Assembly: GCF_013315815.1 (NCBI RefSeq)
Contig: NZ_CP046051.1
Coordinates: 1,364,001 to 1,428,000 of the forward strand
DNA: 64,000 bases
From: Caproicibacterium lactatifermentans
GTDB lineage: Bacteria > Bacillota > Clostridia > Oscillospirales > Acutalibacteraceae
Reading direction: 5' to 3'
The translations under genes and the position numbers were made by a program. The notes beneath the pieces were generated by a model. That model worked only from the letters and a program-made list of their open reading frames with translations. It ran no database searches and had not been told where the DNA came from. This document shows, in pieces, positions 1 to 9,006 of this stretch (the stretch's first letter is position 1; each line of letters starts with the position of its first letter).

Positions 1-778
1 GCCCGTTCTGGAAGCAGACGACCACACGGAAATTGACCATTTGGTACAGGAAAATATTGAACTTTCCAAAGCTGACTGGAACGACAGCGAATTAAGCTGG
101 GACTTTACTATGCCGCCGCTGCTGACTGCTGAAGGTAATACACTGGCGGAAGCTCAGGCAAATCGTGAACAGGAAGCAAACATACGCTGGAACCGGCTGC
201 GACAGAATGAGGAAACCATCAACCGGCACTTTGCTACCCTGTACGGAACCGGCGCACCTACCACCGTACCGGAACGGGATTTGTCCATTGCGCCCGTCAG
301 CCGAGAACGGGACGCGGAAAGTTTGCTTTCCTACTTTGTCGGCGTTTACTTTGGCCGCTGGTTCTGCCGTTTCTGGCAGCCAAAAGAACGAAAACCGGTC
401 CTGCTGCTGGAGGAAGCACCGCAGCTCTTTGCCGATTTTCTGGAAGCACGCTTTGGCACCGGCGCGGCGGACGAACTGGCACCTTTCCTTGGAAAAGGCA
501 GCACTGCTTATGTATTCAAGCGGCGCTTTACCCGCACTTTCTTTCGCAGCCACTGCCAACAATACAAAAAGCGGCCTGTTTACTGGCAGACTTCATGCGG
601 AAAACCTGCCCTGCTCTACTATTTCAGCGATTTGCAGCAGGCACTCACTTTTCTCGCCGAACTCGCCCCGGAAGAAGCGGCACTGCAGACACTTGCTGCA
701 AAGCCGCCGCACTTTGACCGAAATGACGGCATTCCTGCCAACTTTGCAAAACTGCAATCTATACTGCGAAAAATATAA
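1..778 (+). CDS. pglX: PglX-like BREX adenine methyltransferase, C-terminal part (5' end outside window)
   Basis: The reading frame is open from base 2, so the first TTG/ATG codons inside the window are not the start; only about 258 C-terminal residues are visible. They match the C-terminal region of BREX PglX DNA adenine methyltransferases as I know it: a KADWN...SWDF segment near the beginning, an SRERD...LLSYFVGVYFGRW helix, the block HCQQYKKRPVYW, and an ending with NDG...NFAKLQ before a basic tail. PglX methylates adenine in BREX phage defence. The SAM-binding and NPPY motifs lie upstream and cannot be seen, so a type IIG restriction-methylase of similar architecture is possible. The stop lies 28 bp before metH. 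Other BREX genes would have to be upstream of the window. Confidence 0.75.
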   Translation, partial: PVLEADDHTEIDHLVQENIELSKADWNDSELSWDFTMPPLLTAEGNTLAEAQANREQEANIRWNRLRQNEETINRHFATLYGTGAPTTVPERDLSIAPVSRERDAESLLSYFVGVYFGRWFCRFWQPKERKPVLLLEEAPQLFADFLEARFGTGAADELAPFLGKGSTAYVFKRRFTRTFFRSHCQQYKKRPVYWQTSCGKPALLYYFSDLQQALTFLAELAPEEAALQTLAAKPPHFDRNDGIPANFAKLQSILRKI

Positions 779-806
779 AAGAATCCAATAAGAGGAGGGG
801 CCGCAA

Positions 807-3299
807 ATGGTATCTGTACACAGTCAGCTGGGAAAAAGAATGCTCATCTGTGACGGCGCAATGGGCACAATGCTGCAGCAGGCCGGCCTGACAGCGGGCG
901 AAACAACGGAACTGTGGAACTTTTCCCACCCGGAAGTTCTGACACAGATTCACACCGCATACGCACAGGCGGGCGCTGACATTCTAACCGCCAACACATT
1001 CGGTGCAAATGGGATAAAGCTGGAGGACAAAACATATTCTGTCCCAGAGATTATCGCACAAGGAATCCGCCTTGCAAAACAGGTGGCTACACCGCTTGGA
1101 AAATGGACCGCACTGGACATCGGCCCGACTGGACGGCTGCTGGAACCCATGGGGGACCTCTCTTTTTACGATGCCTACCATGCTTTCACCGAAGCGGCAA
1201 AGGCCGGTGAAAAAGCCGGTGCCGACCTGATTCTTATTGAAACCATGAGCGATACGCTGGAAATGAAAGCCGCCCTTCTTGCCTGCAAGGAAAGCACAAA
1301 CCTGCCTGTCTTCGCGACCATGACCTGTGATGAAAAAGGTAAGCTGCTGACCGGCGGTGACATTCCCGCGGCCGTGGTCCTGCTGGAAAGCCTGCACGCG
1401 GATGCAATCGGCTTTAACTGCGGGCTGGGACCAAAACAGATGATTGACTTTCTGCCGACACTGAGGGAATACACGGACCTGCCGATTCTCATTCAGCCAA
1501 ATGCCGGACTGCCGCAGGTGGAAAACGGAAAAACTGTATTCTGCGTTGGTCCGGAAGAATTTGCACAGGACGCAGAAAGCCTTTGGGAAGGCGGTGCCTG
1601 GGTCTTGGGCGGCTGCTGCGGCACAACACCGAAACACATTCGGGCACTGGTGCGGCAAATGCAAGAAAAAGCTCCCAAGCCTCTGCCCGTACACAACCGC
1701 ACCATCGTTTCCTCTTACAGTCATACCGTCACGTTCGGCGGCAGGGCTCAGCTGATTGGGGAACGCATTAACCCAACCGGAAAAAAGCGCCTGCAAAAAG
1801 CGCTGCACGAAGAGGATATTGACTATATCCTGCGTGAGGGCATTGCCCAGCAGGACGCTGGTGCCGATATTCTCGATGTAAACGTCGGCCTGCCGGACAT
1901 CGACGAACCCCGGCTGCTTACCAAAGCGGTCCAGTCCCTGCAGAGCGTGACGGACCTGCCGCTGCAGATAGACACCAGCGACCCGCTGGCTATGGAACAG
2001 GCCCTGCGCATTTACAATGGTAAACCGCTGCTGAACTCGGTAAACGGCAAGCAGGAAGTGATGGACGCTGTTTTCCCATTGGTTAAAAAATACGGCTGCA
2101 CGGTCATTGCGCTGACACTGGACGAAGGCGGCATTCCCGATACCGCCGAAGGCCGGTTGGCAATCGCCAAAAAGATTGTGCGGGAAGCGGAAAAATACGG
2201 TATTCCGAAAAAGGACATCATTGTGGACACGCTGGCTATGACCATTTCCGCGGTGCAGGGTGCCGCCCAGGTCACGCTGAAAGCGCTGCGGATGGCACAG
2301 CAGATGGGCCTGCACACCAGTCTGGGTGTTTCCAACATTTCCTTTGGCCTGCCGCACCGTGAACGGGTAACCGCCGCCTTTTTCACCATGGCCATGCAGG
2401 CCGGTCTGTCCGCCGCCATTATTAACCCGAAAAGTGCGGCAGTTATGGACGCGTGGCGCAGTTTCAACGCCCTGATGTGCTATGATAAAAATTGTGTACA
2501 GTATATCGCATACTACAAAGACCTGCCGAAAGCCGGTACACCCAAACCGGCAGCTCCTGTTTCCGCTGCTTCCGGCAATGCATTGTCCGCTGCAGCCGGC
2601 GGCGCACCTTTGCAGTCATGCGCGGCAATCTCCCCCTCCCCTGCCCCGAAAAAATCCCCTGCCGCCCAGCCAAACCAAAAAAGTGAACTATACCGTGCGG
2701 TTGCAAAAGGGCTGCAGGACAGCGCCCGTATTGCTGCCGCGGAATCCCTGAAAACGACCGCTCCGCTGGACGTTATTCAAAACGAATTGATTCCGGCACT
2801 GGACGAAGTGGGCAGCGGCTATGAAAGCGGAAAACTGTTTTTGCCACAGCTTTTGATGAGTGCGGACGCCGCCACCGCCGCCTTTGACGTCATTCGTTCT
2901 TCTCTGCAGGCACAGGGAAAGGGTGACACCAAAAAGGGAACTATCGTGCTTGCCACCGTTCTGGGTGACATTCATGACATTGGGAAAAACATCGTCAAGG
3001 TGCTGTTGGAAAACTACGGCTATGAAGTCATTGATTTGGGACGTGACGTGGACCCACAGGTAGTTGTAGATGCGGTGAAAAAGCACCATGCGCCGCTGTG
3101 CGGCCTTTCCGCCCTGATGACAACCACCGTTGTAAACATGGAAAAGACAATTACACGGCTGCAAAAAGAGTGCCCGTGGTGCAAAGTAATGATCGGCGGT
3201 GCCGTGCTGACGCAGGAATACGCCGACAAAATTCACGCGGACAACTACAGCAAAGACGCCATGGGTGCGGTCCGCTACGCGGCAACTATTTTTGACTAA
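807..3299 (+). CDS. metH: Cobalamin-dependent methionine synthase, short form without activation domain
   Basis: Transfers methyl from methyl-THF through cobalamin to homocysteine. In order: a homocysteine-binding domain (about 1-290) with zinc-ligand motifs FNCG and GGCCGTTP; a pterin-binding domain (about 310-570, starting at LIGERINPTG); an Ala/Pro-rich linker (about 575-625); and the B12 cap and binding domain with the GDIHDIGKNI motif carrying the cobalt-ligand His. At 830 residues it lacks the C-terminal AdoMet reactivation domain of E. coli MetH, as is common in Clostridia, where a separate activating protein is expected. ATG 807 follows AGGAGG at about 792. The 28-bp gap after pglX leaves no room for a cobalamin or SAM riboswitch. 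A strong hairpin follows the stop. Confidence 0.93.
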   Translation: MVSVHSQLGKRMLICDGAMGTMLQQAGLTAGETTELWNFSHPEVLTQIHTAYAQAGADILTANTFGANGIKLEDKTYSVPEIIAQGIRLAKQVATPLGKWTALDIGPTGRLLEPMGDLSFYDAYHAFTEAAKAGEKAGADLILIETMSDTLEMKAALLACKESTNLPVFATMTCDEKGKLLTGGDIPAAVVLLESLHADAIGFNCGLGPKQMIDFLPTLREYTDLPILIQPNAGLPQVENGKTVFCVGPEEFAQDAESLWEGGAWVLGGCCGTTPKHIRALVRQMQEKAPKPLPVHNRTIVSSYSHTVTFGGRAQLIGERINPTGKKRLQKALHEEDIDYILREGIAQQDAGADILDVNVGLPDIDEPRLLTKAVQSLQSVTDLPLQIDTSDPLAMEQALRIYNGKPLLNSVNGKQEVMDAVFPLVKKYGCTVIALTLDEGGIPDTAEGRLAIAKKIVREAEKYGIPKKDIIVDTLAMTISAVQGAAQVTLKALRMAQQMGLHTSLGVSNISFGLPHRERVTAAFFTMAMQAGLSAAIINPKSAAVMDAWRSFNALMCYDKNCVQYIAYYKDLPKAGTPKPAAPVSAASGNALSAAAGGAPLQSCAAISPSPAPKKSPAAQPNQKSELYRAVAKGLQDSARIAAAESLKTTAPLDVIQNELIPALDEVGSGYESGKLFLPQLLMSADAATAAFDVIRSSLQAQGKGDTKKGTIVLATVLGDIHDIGKNIVKVLLENYGYEVIDLGRDVDPQVVVDAVKKHHAPLCGLSALMTTTVVNMEKTITRLQKECPWCKVMIGGAVLTQEYADKIHADNYSKDAMGAVRYAATIFD

Positions 3300-3307
3300 C
3301 ATATAAA

Positions 3308-3358
3308 AGAACACCTGCTTCTATTTCCAATCTGGAAACGAGAAGCAGGTGTTCTTTT
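3308..3358. terminator. Bidirectional intrinsic terminator between metH and upp
   Basis: A near-perfect inverted repeat with arms AAGAACACCTGCTTCT and AGAAGCAGGTGTTCTT is followed by TTTTG on the plus strand, with A-rich sequence before the left arm giving U's on the minus strand. It lies between the converging ends of metH and upp and can serve both. Confidence 0.85.
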
Positions 3359-3372
3359 GTTTGCTGTAAAGA

Positions 3373-4011
3373 TTAAAGCGTGCCAAAAATACGGTCGCCC
3401 GCATCGCCCAAGCCGGGCACAATGTATCCATTTTCGTTCAGGTGGTCATCGACCGCTGCACAGTACAACTGTACATCCGGGTGTGCCTCCGTAAAGGCTT
3501 TAATGCCTTCCGGCGCGGCAATGATGCACATAAACTTAATGCTCTTCGGATGGCTCTTTTTAATGATGGAAACAGCGTCCTTGCCGGAACCACCGGTTGC
3601 CAGCATGGGGTCCAGTACAATGACCTCCCGCTCCTCAATATCGTGCGGCAACTTGCTGTAATATTCGACCGGCTGCAGTGTTTTGGGGTCTCGATACAGG
3701 CCGATATGGCCAACCTTGGCGGCCGGCACCATGGACAGCACGCCTTCCACCATGCCGAGTCCCGCGCGCAGAATGGGCACGAAAGCCAGCTTGCGGCCGG
3801 CAATCACTTTCGTTGTTGCCGTAGCGACCGGTGTTTCCGTGGCTGTTTCTTCCAGCGGCAGGTCACGGGTTGCCTCGTAGCACTCCAGCATGGCAATTTC
3901 ACTGACCAGCTGACGAAAATCCTTACTGCCGGTGTTTTTATCCCGCAGGTAGGTCAGTTTATGCTGAATCAGCGGGTGGTCCATAACAAATACATTTTCA
4001 GGGTACTGCAT
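3373..4011 (-). CDS. upp: Uracil phosphoribosyltransferase
   Basis: Salvages uracil: uracil + PRPP gives UMP + PPi in the cytoplasm. The 212-residue length is typical. The PRPP-binding loop is seen in [16 protein letters not shown], the uracil-binding end in [19 protein letters not shown], and the N-terminal [15 protein letters not shown] is characteristic of the family. It starts 26 bp downstream of rpiB on the same strand, so the two are probably co-transcribed. This rpiB-upp order is common in Firmicutes, and it links ribose-5-phosphate supply (PRPP precursor) with PRPP use. Transcription ends at the hairpin at 3308-3358. Confidence 0.95.
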   Translation of the reverse strand: MQYPENVFVMDHPLIQHKLTYLRDKNTGSKDFRQLVSEIAMLECYEATRDLPLEETATETPVATATTKVIAGRKLAFVPILRAGLGMVEGVLSMVPAAKVGHIGLYRDPKTLQPVEYYSKLPHDIEEREVIVLDPMLATGGSGKDAVSIIKKSHPKSIKFMCIIAAPEGIKAFTEAHPDVQLYCAAVDDHLNENGYIVPGLGDAGDRIFGTL

Positions 4012-4037
4012 AAAAGATGATACTCCTCCCGATATGT

Positions 4038-4481
4038 TTACAGTTCTCCATTTTCAATTTTTGCAATTTCGTCGATACGGCGCTGGTGGCGGCCGCCTTC
4101 AAACGGCGTATCCAGATAAATGCGCACCAGCTCCAGTGCCTTTTCTGTTGTTAACACGCGGCCGCCAAGGCACAGGCAGTTGCAGTTGTTGTGACGGCGT
4201 GTAAATTCAGTGCCATAAGGCTCTGTTACAACAGCCGCCCTTATTCCATGAACTTTATTTGCCGCAATCGACATGCCAATGCCTGTCCCACAGCAAAGGA
4301 TTGCCCGGTCACAGGTACCGTCGGCAACACTGTGTGCAACCTTTGCCGCAAACAGCGGGTAGTCAACACTTTCCTCACTGTCTGTTCCAAAATCACGGTA
4401 TTCGATTTTGCGGCTTTCCAAATATGCTTCAATTTCTTTTTTTAGCTGAAAACCGCCGTGGTCGCAACCGATTGCTAACAT
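4038..4481 (-). CDS. rpiB: Ribose-5-phosphate isomerase B
   Basis: Interconverts ribose-5-phosphate and ribulose-5-phosphate in the pentose phosphate pathway. The 147-residue protein begins [14 protein letters not shown], has the catalytic-Cys region [18 protein letters not shown] and the C-terminal arginine-rich [11 protein letters not shown]. The frame is open further upstream, but the ATG at 4481 is preceded by GGAGG with about eight bases spacing, and the upstream residues do not look like the family, so I use this start. The neighbour downstream is upp. A galactose-6-phosphate isomerase LacA/B is a relative, but RpiB fits better in this context. Confidence 0.9.
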   Translation of the reverse strand: MLAIGCDHGGFQLKKEIEAYLESRKIEYRDFGTDSEESVDYPLFAAKVAHSVADGTCDRAILCCGTGIGMSIAANKVHGIRAAVVTEPYGTEFTRRHNNCNCLCLGGRVLTTEKALELVRIYLDTPFEGGRHQRRIDEIAKIENGEL

Positions 4482-4619
4482 TTTCGATTCCTCCGTTTGA
4501 TTGTTATTATCATTTTTAAAGCAAACCACATTTTCAATAGATGTTTTGTATGCAGCCTGCTTTATAAGCAAGACGGACCAAGGGAAACACATTCATGTCC
4601 GAAATGACAGCATCCACGG

Positions 4620-5333
4620 TCATGATTGTTTTTCTGCCGCGCGGCGCTTTTTTAAGGAACGCTGTGCCTGCGGTGGACGCAAGTAAATCGGCATCAGCTC
4701 ACGGGCAGAAACCAGCTTTCCCTCTTTGGCCGCACGCGCGGCACATTCGGCTGCACCGCTGGCACGCTGAAAGCGAATCGGCTCCGGCGCAAGATGTACA
4801 CCGGCCTGTGCAAAAGCTGCCGATTGTGCGCAAAGCTGTGCGCCGTCCCCTACCAGCACAACCGGCTGTGGATAAGAAGCACACTCTTTCGCAAGTGCTT
4901 CAATGGAAAAAGCACGGTCCGGTGTCAGACGCTTTATTTCTCCATTACGAATGGAAAAAACAGCATTGTATACCTGCGCGCAGCGGGCATCCATGACACA
5001 GCAGGCGGTGCAGTCCAATACACGCAGATTTTCCGCCATGGCCTCCAGTGAGGAAACACCCGCGCACGGTTTGTTTGCCGCAAACGCCATTCCTTTGATG
5101 CTGGCAACACCGATACGCACACCGGTAAAGGAGCCAGGTCCGGCCGTAACCGCAAACAGGTCAACCTGCTCAAGCGGTATTTTTGCGTATTCCAAAACAC
5201 CACATATCATGGGCATCAGCGTCTGGCTGTGTGTCAGCTTTACATTCGTGTAGCATTCACCCAGTACTTTTCCATCCTGCCAAACGCAGGCGGAAGCCGC
5301 CCCTGCCGAGCAGTCTATTGCTAATATATTCAT
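4620..5333 (-). CDS. tsaB: tRNA threonylcarbamoyladenosine (t6A) biosynthesis protein TsaB
   Basis: TsaB is the pseudo-catalytic partner of TsaD in the complex that installs t6A37 on ANN-decoding tRNAs. The 237-residue protein has the ASKHA-fold start MNILAIDCSAGAASACVW, the segment HSQTLMPMI and the hallmark VTAGPGSFTGVRIGV. It starts 10 bp after tsaE, which encodes the ATPase partner of the same complex, so they act together. The basic tail (RSLKKRRAAEKQS) appears poorly conserved. TsaD is not seen in the window. Confidence 0.92.
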   Translation of the reverse strand: MNILAIDCSAGAASACVWQDGKVLGECYTNVKLTHSQTLMPMICGVLEYAKIPLEQVDLFAVTAGPGSFTGVRIGVASIKGMAFAANKPCAGVSSLEAMAENLRVLDCTACCVMDARCAQVYNAVFSIRNGEIKRLTPDRAFSIEALAKECASYPQPVVLVGDGAQLCAQSAAFAQAGVHLAPEPIRFQRASGAAECAARAAKEGKLVSARELMPIYLRPPQAQRSLKKRRAAEKQS

Positions 5334-5343
5334 GCTATCGTCC

Positions 5344-5811
5344 TTACTTTAAAGAATCTACAACTGCAGCGGACAGACCAGTCATGGTAATGGTGCGGTC
5401 ATCGTCACCGCTGCCGCGCGCAAAAGTAATGTGTATGGCTTCCGGCGGCAGAGCTTCCTCGATATTTTCACTCCACTCAATGACCATAACGCCGCCGTCC
5501 TCCAGATAATCAAAATATCCAGTGGAGGAAAGGTCATCCCAGCCCTCTACCCGATACATATCAAAGTGATAAAGCGGCAGACGGCCACCGTCATAGACAT
5601 GCACCAGCGCAAAGGTTGGGCTGGAAACGCCCCCTGTACCCAATCCCGCCGCAATGCCGCGGGTGAAAGCCGTTTTTCCCATACCCATCGGCCCAAACAG
5701 TGCCAGTACTTCGCCGCCGGAAAAGGCCTTCGCCATTTTTTTGCCCAAAGTTTCCGTTTCAGCGGCCGAGTGTGTCTGCAGGACAGCTGTATGATTGTTT
5801 TCCATTTTCAT
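5344..5811 (-). CDS. tsaE: t6A biosynthesis ATPase TsaE
   Basis: A small P-loop ATPase that drives the TsaB-TsaD t6A complex. The 155-residue protein has Walker A GPMGMGKT (about residue 40), followed by SSPTFALVHVY and YHFDMYRV, which carry the usual TsaE Thr and Asp residues, and VIEWSENIEEALP. Length is normal. The ATG at 5811 lies one base after the fhs stop, with a second ATG two codons later; no strong ribosome binding site is seen, so translation is probably coupled to fhs. It is followed at 10 bp by tsaB. Confidence 0.93.
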   Translation of the reverse strand: MKMENNHTAVLQTHSAAETETLGKKMAKAFSGGEVLALFGPMGMGKTAFTRGIAAGLGTGGVSSPTFALVHVYDGGRLPLYHFDMYRVEGWDDLSSTGYFDYLEDGGVMVIEWSENIEEALPPEAIHITFARGSGDDDRTITMTGLSAAVVDSLK

Positions 5812-5812
5812 A

Positions 5813-7477
5813 TTAAAACAGCCCGATAATGCGGCCGTCGTCGGTTACGTCGATACGCTCTGCCGCAGGCGACTTCGGCAGGCCCGGCATCACCATGATA
5901 TTGCCGGCATAAGCAACCACAAAACCTGCGCCGTTGGAAAGCTTCAGGTCACGGATATGCAGTGTAAAGTCATGCGGCCGGCCCAGCAGCGATGGGTCAT
6001 CCGAAAGGCTGTACTGCGTTTTGGCTATGCAGACCGGCAGCTTGTCCCCGCCGAGTGTCTTAATTTCTTTCAGCGCTTTCTTTGCCTTTTTGGTATATAC
6101 CACATCTTTGGCTCCGTAAATTTCCGAGGCAATACGGGAAATCTTATCTTCCAGCGGGCTGTCACCCTCATAGAGAAAATGGAAATGATTCGGCTGTTCG
6201 CATGCCTTGACTACTTTTTCGGCCACTGCTATGCCGCCTTCTCCGCCTTTGGCGAAAACTTCTGACAGCGCAAAATCAGCGCCGCGCTCATGACAGTATT
6301 TCCCGATATACTGCAGTTCTTCCTCCGGGTCATTGTTAAAGCGGTTGATAGCGACAACGACCGGCACGCCGTACTGATTCATATTGTCGATATGTGCGCC
6401 CAGATTGACAATGCCTTTCTTCAGCGCTTCCATATTTGGTGCCGCCGTGTCGGTCTTAGATACGCCGCCGTTATATTTTAGCGCACGGTCCGTTGCCACC
6501 AGCACGATTGCCGAAGGATGCAGTCCGGTTAAACGGCACTTAATATCCAAGAACTTTTCCGCACCAAGGTCACTGCCGAATCCGGCCTCCGTAATGCAGT
6601 AGTCGCCGAGCTTCAGCGCAATCTGTGTTGCACGCACACTGTTGCAGCCATGGGCAATATTGGCAAACGGTCCGCCGTGCATAATAGCTGGTGTATTCTC
6701 CAGCGTCTGTACTAGATTCGGGTTAATAGCGTCTTTCAGCAAAGCTGCCATGGCGCCCTGTGCGTGCAGGTCGCTGGCATAAATCGGTTTGCCCTCTACA
6801 GAATAAGCCACCAAGATACGGCCCAAACGCTCTTTAAGGTCATGCATATCCGAAGCAAGGCAGAAAATAGCCATCACTTCGCTGGCAACGGTAATGCAGA
6901 ATCCATCCTCACGGACAAATCCGTTCGGCTTTCCGCCCAGCCCAACAACAACACTGCGCAGGGCGCGGTCGTTCATGTCCATGCAGCGGGTAATCAGGAT
7001 GCGGCGAGTGTCAATATGCAGAGCATTTCCCTGATGAATGTGGTTGTCCAGCATGGCGCAGAGCAGATTGTTTGCCGCTGTAATGGCGTGCATATCACCG
7101 GTAAAGTGTAGGTTGATGTCCTCCATAGGGACAACCTGTGCATAGCCGCCGCCAGCCGCGCCGCCCTTAATGCCGAACACCGGACCAAGGCTCGGTTCAC
7201 GCAGAGCGATGACCGCTTTCTTCCCGATTCTGCCCATTGCTTCGCCGAGACCGATGCTGGTAGTGGTTTTTCCCTCTCCGGCAGGAGTCGGGTTGATTGC
7301 TGTCACCAATACCAGCTTTCCATTTGGCCGGTCCTGCAGGCGGTCAAACAGCGACTGGTCCAGTTTGGCCTTATATCGGCCGTAAGGCTCCAGCTCTTCT
7401 TCCCGAATTCCAAGTTTTGAGGCAACTGCAGTGATTGGCTGCAGTTTTGCCTGCTGTGCAATTTCGATATCCGTCAC
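5813..7477 (-). CDS. fhs: Formate-tetrahydrofolate ligase
   Basis: Makes 10-formyl-THF from formate, THF and ATP, feeding purine synthesis, initiator tRNA formylation or the methyl branch of one-carbon metabolism. The 554-residue protein carries the ATP loop [36 protein letters not shown] and [10 protein letters not shown]. The start is GTG at 7477, behind AGGAGG at about 7485-7490; no ATG gives the conserved N-terminus. It is the first gene of fhs-tsaE-tsaB, with gaps of 1 and 10 bp. The methylenetetrahydrofolate genes needed for a full Wood-Ljungdahl route are not in the window, so a biosynthetic role is the safe reading. Confidence 0.95.
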   Translation of the reverse strand: MTDIEIAQQAKLQPITAVASKLGIREEELEPYGRYKAKLDQSLFDRLQDRPNGKLVLVTAINPTPAGEGKTTTSIGLGEAMGRIGKKAVIALREPSLGPVFGIKGGAAGGGYAQVVPMEDINLHFTGDMHAITAANNLLCAMLDNHIHQGNALHIDTRRILITRCMDMNDRALRSVVVGLGGKPNGFVREDGFCITVASEVMAIFCLASDMHDLKERLGRILVAYSVEGKPIYASDLHAQGAMAALLKDAINPNLVQTLENTPAIMHGGPFANIAHGCNSVRATQIALKLGDYCITEAGFGSDLGAEKFLDIKCRLTGLHPSAIVLVATDRALKYNGGVSKTDTAAPNMEALKKGIVNLGAHIDNMNQYGVPVVVAINRFNNDPEEELQYIGKYCHERGADFALSEVFAKGGEGGIAVAEKVVKACEQPNHFHFLYEGDSPLEDKISRIASEIYGAKDVVYTKKAKKALKEIKTLGGDKLPVCIAKTQYSLSDDPSLLGRPHDFTLHIRDLKLSNGAGFVVAYAGNIMVMPGLPKSPAAERIDVTDDGRIIGLF

Positions 7478-7510
7478 GATGCGATTCCTCCTAGCACATT
7501 CTTGTTTTTA

Positions 7511-7539
7511 AGTATAACACAACTGCGGCCCTGGTGGAA
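7511..7539 (-). promoter_or_regulatory. Putative sigma-A promoter of fhs
   Basis: On the minus strand TTCCAC (7539-7534), a 17-base spacer and TATACT (7516-7511) lie just upstream of the fhs ribosome binding site. This would give a 5' leader of about 25 nt, too short for a riboswitch. Confidence 0.5.
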
Positions 7540-7635
7540 GTACAGATTCTGTGCTTTTGCGACATTTTCCCGCTGGAACAGCCGAAAAACAAACTGCAGC
7601 GGCGGCTGCCGCAGGCTAGTGTACGGGTCTGTTTT

Positions 7636-7650
7636 GTGCTATAATAGCAC
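7636..7650 (+). promoter_or_regulatory. Extended -10 promoter of rodA, with 15-bp palindrome
   Basis: TGC directly precedes TATAAT (7640-7645), an extended -10 element. The -35 region is poor. The -10 sits in the perfect palindrome GTGCTAT-A-ATAGCAC (7636-7650). The rodA start is 47 bp beyond the -10. Confidence 0.55.
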
Positions 7651-7691
7651 AGGAAATCTGCCGCACACACTGCGGTGAAAGGACGTGTGTA

Positions 7692-8849
7692 ATGAATCAC
7701 TTTGGTGCCCGTGCGGCCGATTACTTTCGGCGCACTGACAAATTTCTGTGGGTAGTCATGCTTTTAATCTCCACCTACAACCTGCTTCTGCTGAAAACCG
7801 TCCCCCGAACCGACGGCGGCCGCAGCTGGCTTTCCGTGCAGCTTATGGCTATAATTGTGGGGTATATTGGTGCTGTGCTTCTTTCCCTTGTTGACTACCA
7901 CACCATTGGAAACTATTGGTACATGGTAGGTGGCTTCTGCATTTTCTTGATTTTGCTGACTTTGGTAAAGGGTGTTACCATAGAGGGCACGGCTGGTGTT
8001 GCCGCCAAGGCGTGGCTGAAACTGCCGGGCGGCATGACGTTCCAGTCCAGTGAGCTTGTAAAAATCGGTTTCCTCATCACCTTCGGCAAGCATCTGGACG
8101 AGCTGCGGCGCCGGGAAGAACTGGACCAGCCGCTGCAGGTGTTGCTGTTGGCGGCCCACGCAATGATCCCCATTGTCTTGACGCACCTGCAGAAAGATGA
8201 TGGTGCTGCCGTTATCTTTGCCTTTATGTTCCTATTTATGGCCTTTGCCGCCGGTGTACAGCTGCGTTATTTCGCCGCGCTGGCGGGCGTTCTGGCAGTT
8301 ATGATTCCAATTGTGTGGAAATTTGGGCTGGAAGATTATCAAAAGACGCGGCTGCTAACTTTCCAGCACCCGGAAGCGGACCCGCAAGGGTACGGCTTTC
8401 AGCAGCTTGCCGGCAAGCTGAGCATTTCCAGCGGACAGCTGACCGGCCGCGGGCTTTTCGTTTCTCCACGTGTCAATTCCAGTTCCGTACCGCTGCAGTG
8501 GAGTGACTTTATTTTCTCCGTTGCTGGTGAAGAACTGGGCTTTGTCGGCTGCGTCGGCATTTTGGTCCTGCTGATTGCCTTAATGCTTGTATGCCTGCGC
8601 AACGCGCGCCGCGCAGAAGACCTGCTGGGCAGTAGCATTTGTGTCGGCTTTTTCGCCATAATCTTTTCGCAGACACTGTTTAACATTGGCATGTGTCTTA
8701 ATCTGCTGCCGGTCATGGGCGTAACCCTGCCGTTCTTTAGTTCCGGCGGTTCCTCTGTCATGTGCCTGTATTTTGGCTTTGGCCTTGTGGAAAGCGTAGC
8801 GGTCCACCGCAAACGGAATAATATTGGGCAGCGGCTTTTTCTGGATTGA
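7692..8849 (+). CDS. rodA: RodA/FtsW-family SEDS peptidoglycan glycosyltransferase
   Basis: SEDS proteins polymerise lipid II into glycan strands, with a class B PBP partner, during elongation, division or cortex formation. The 385-residue protein is polytopic (about ten hydrophobic segments) and has FQSSELVKIGF and, at the C-terminus, GMCLNLLPVMGVTLPFFSSGGSS, the SEDS signature. GRGLFVSPRVNSSSVPLQWSDFIFSVAGEELGFVG matches the catalytic-Asp region, although the usual P-E-x-H-T-D-F reads V-P-L-Q-W-S-D-F here. RodA is my best reading; the sporulation SEDS protein SpoVE and FtsW are alternatives, and no PBP gene is adjacent to decide. It stands alone between its own promoter and a terminator. 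Confidence 0.85.
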   Translation: MNHFGARAADYFRRTDKFLWVVMLLISTYNLLLLKTVPRTDGGRSWLSVQLMAIIVGYIGAVLLSLVDYHTIGNYWYMVGGFCIFLILLTLVKGVTIEGTAGVAAKAWLKLPGGMTFQSSELVKIGFLITFGKHLDELRRREELDQPLQVLLLAAHAMIPIVLTHLQKDDGAAVIFAFMFLFMAFAAGVQLRYFAALAGVLAVMIPIVWKFGLEDYQKTRLLTFQHPEADPQGYGFQQLAGKLSISSGQLTGRGLFVSPRVNSSSVPLQWSDFIFSVAGEELGFVGCVGILVLLIALMLVCLRNARRAEDLLGSSICVGFFAIIFSQTLFNIGMCLNLLPVMGVTLPFFSSGGSSVMCLYFGFGLVESVAVHRKRNNIGQRLFLD

Positions 8850-8880
8850 CTGCTGTGCTTCTCGAGTGAAATTTTAATGT

Positions 8881-8914
8881 TTTGTCCCCGGTTTTTTACC
8901 GGGGACATTTTTTA
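8881..8914 (+). terminator. Intrinsic terminator of rodA
   Basis: Arms TGTCCCCGG (8883-8891) and CCGGGGACA (8899-8907) flank a T-rich loop and are followed by an uninterrupted T stretch. Confidence 0.85.
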
Positions 8915-9006
8915 TTTACACTTAATAAATGTCAGCACTGTATTTTTGACCTTAAAGTTGAAACAATAATAAAAATCGCTTTAAAAATAAAGGTGTAGAC
9001 AAAATC

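Noticed and set aside
984..2357. A 457-codon open frame on the minus strand within metH
   Set aside because: It is antisense to a well-conserved enzyme, has no family signature or ribosome binding site, and reflects codon bias of the plus-strand gene.
7478..7691. THF riboswitch upstream of fhs
   Set aside because: The likely promoter is within 60 bp of the start codon, leaving a leader too short for the aptamer, and no conserved THF-aptamer core is seen.
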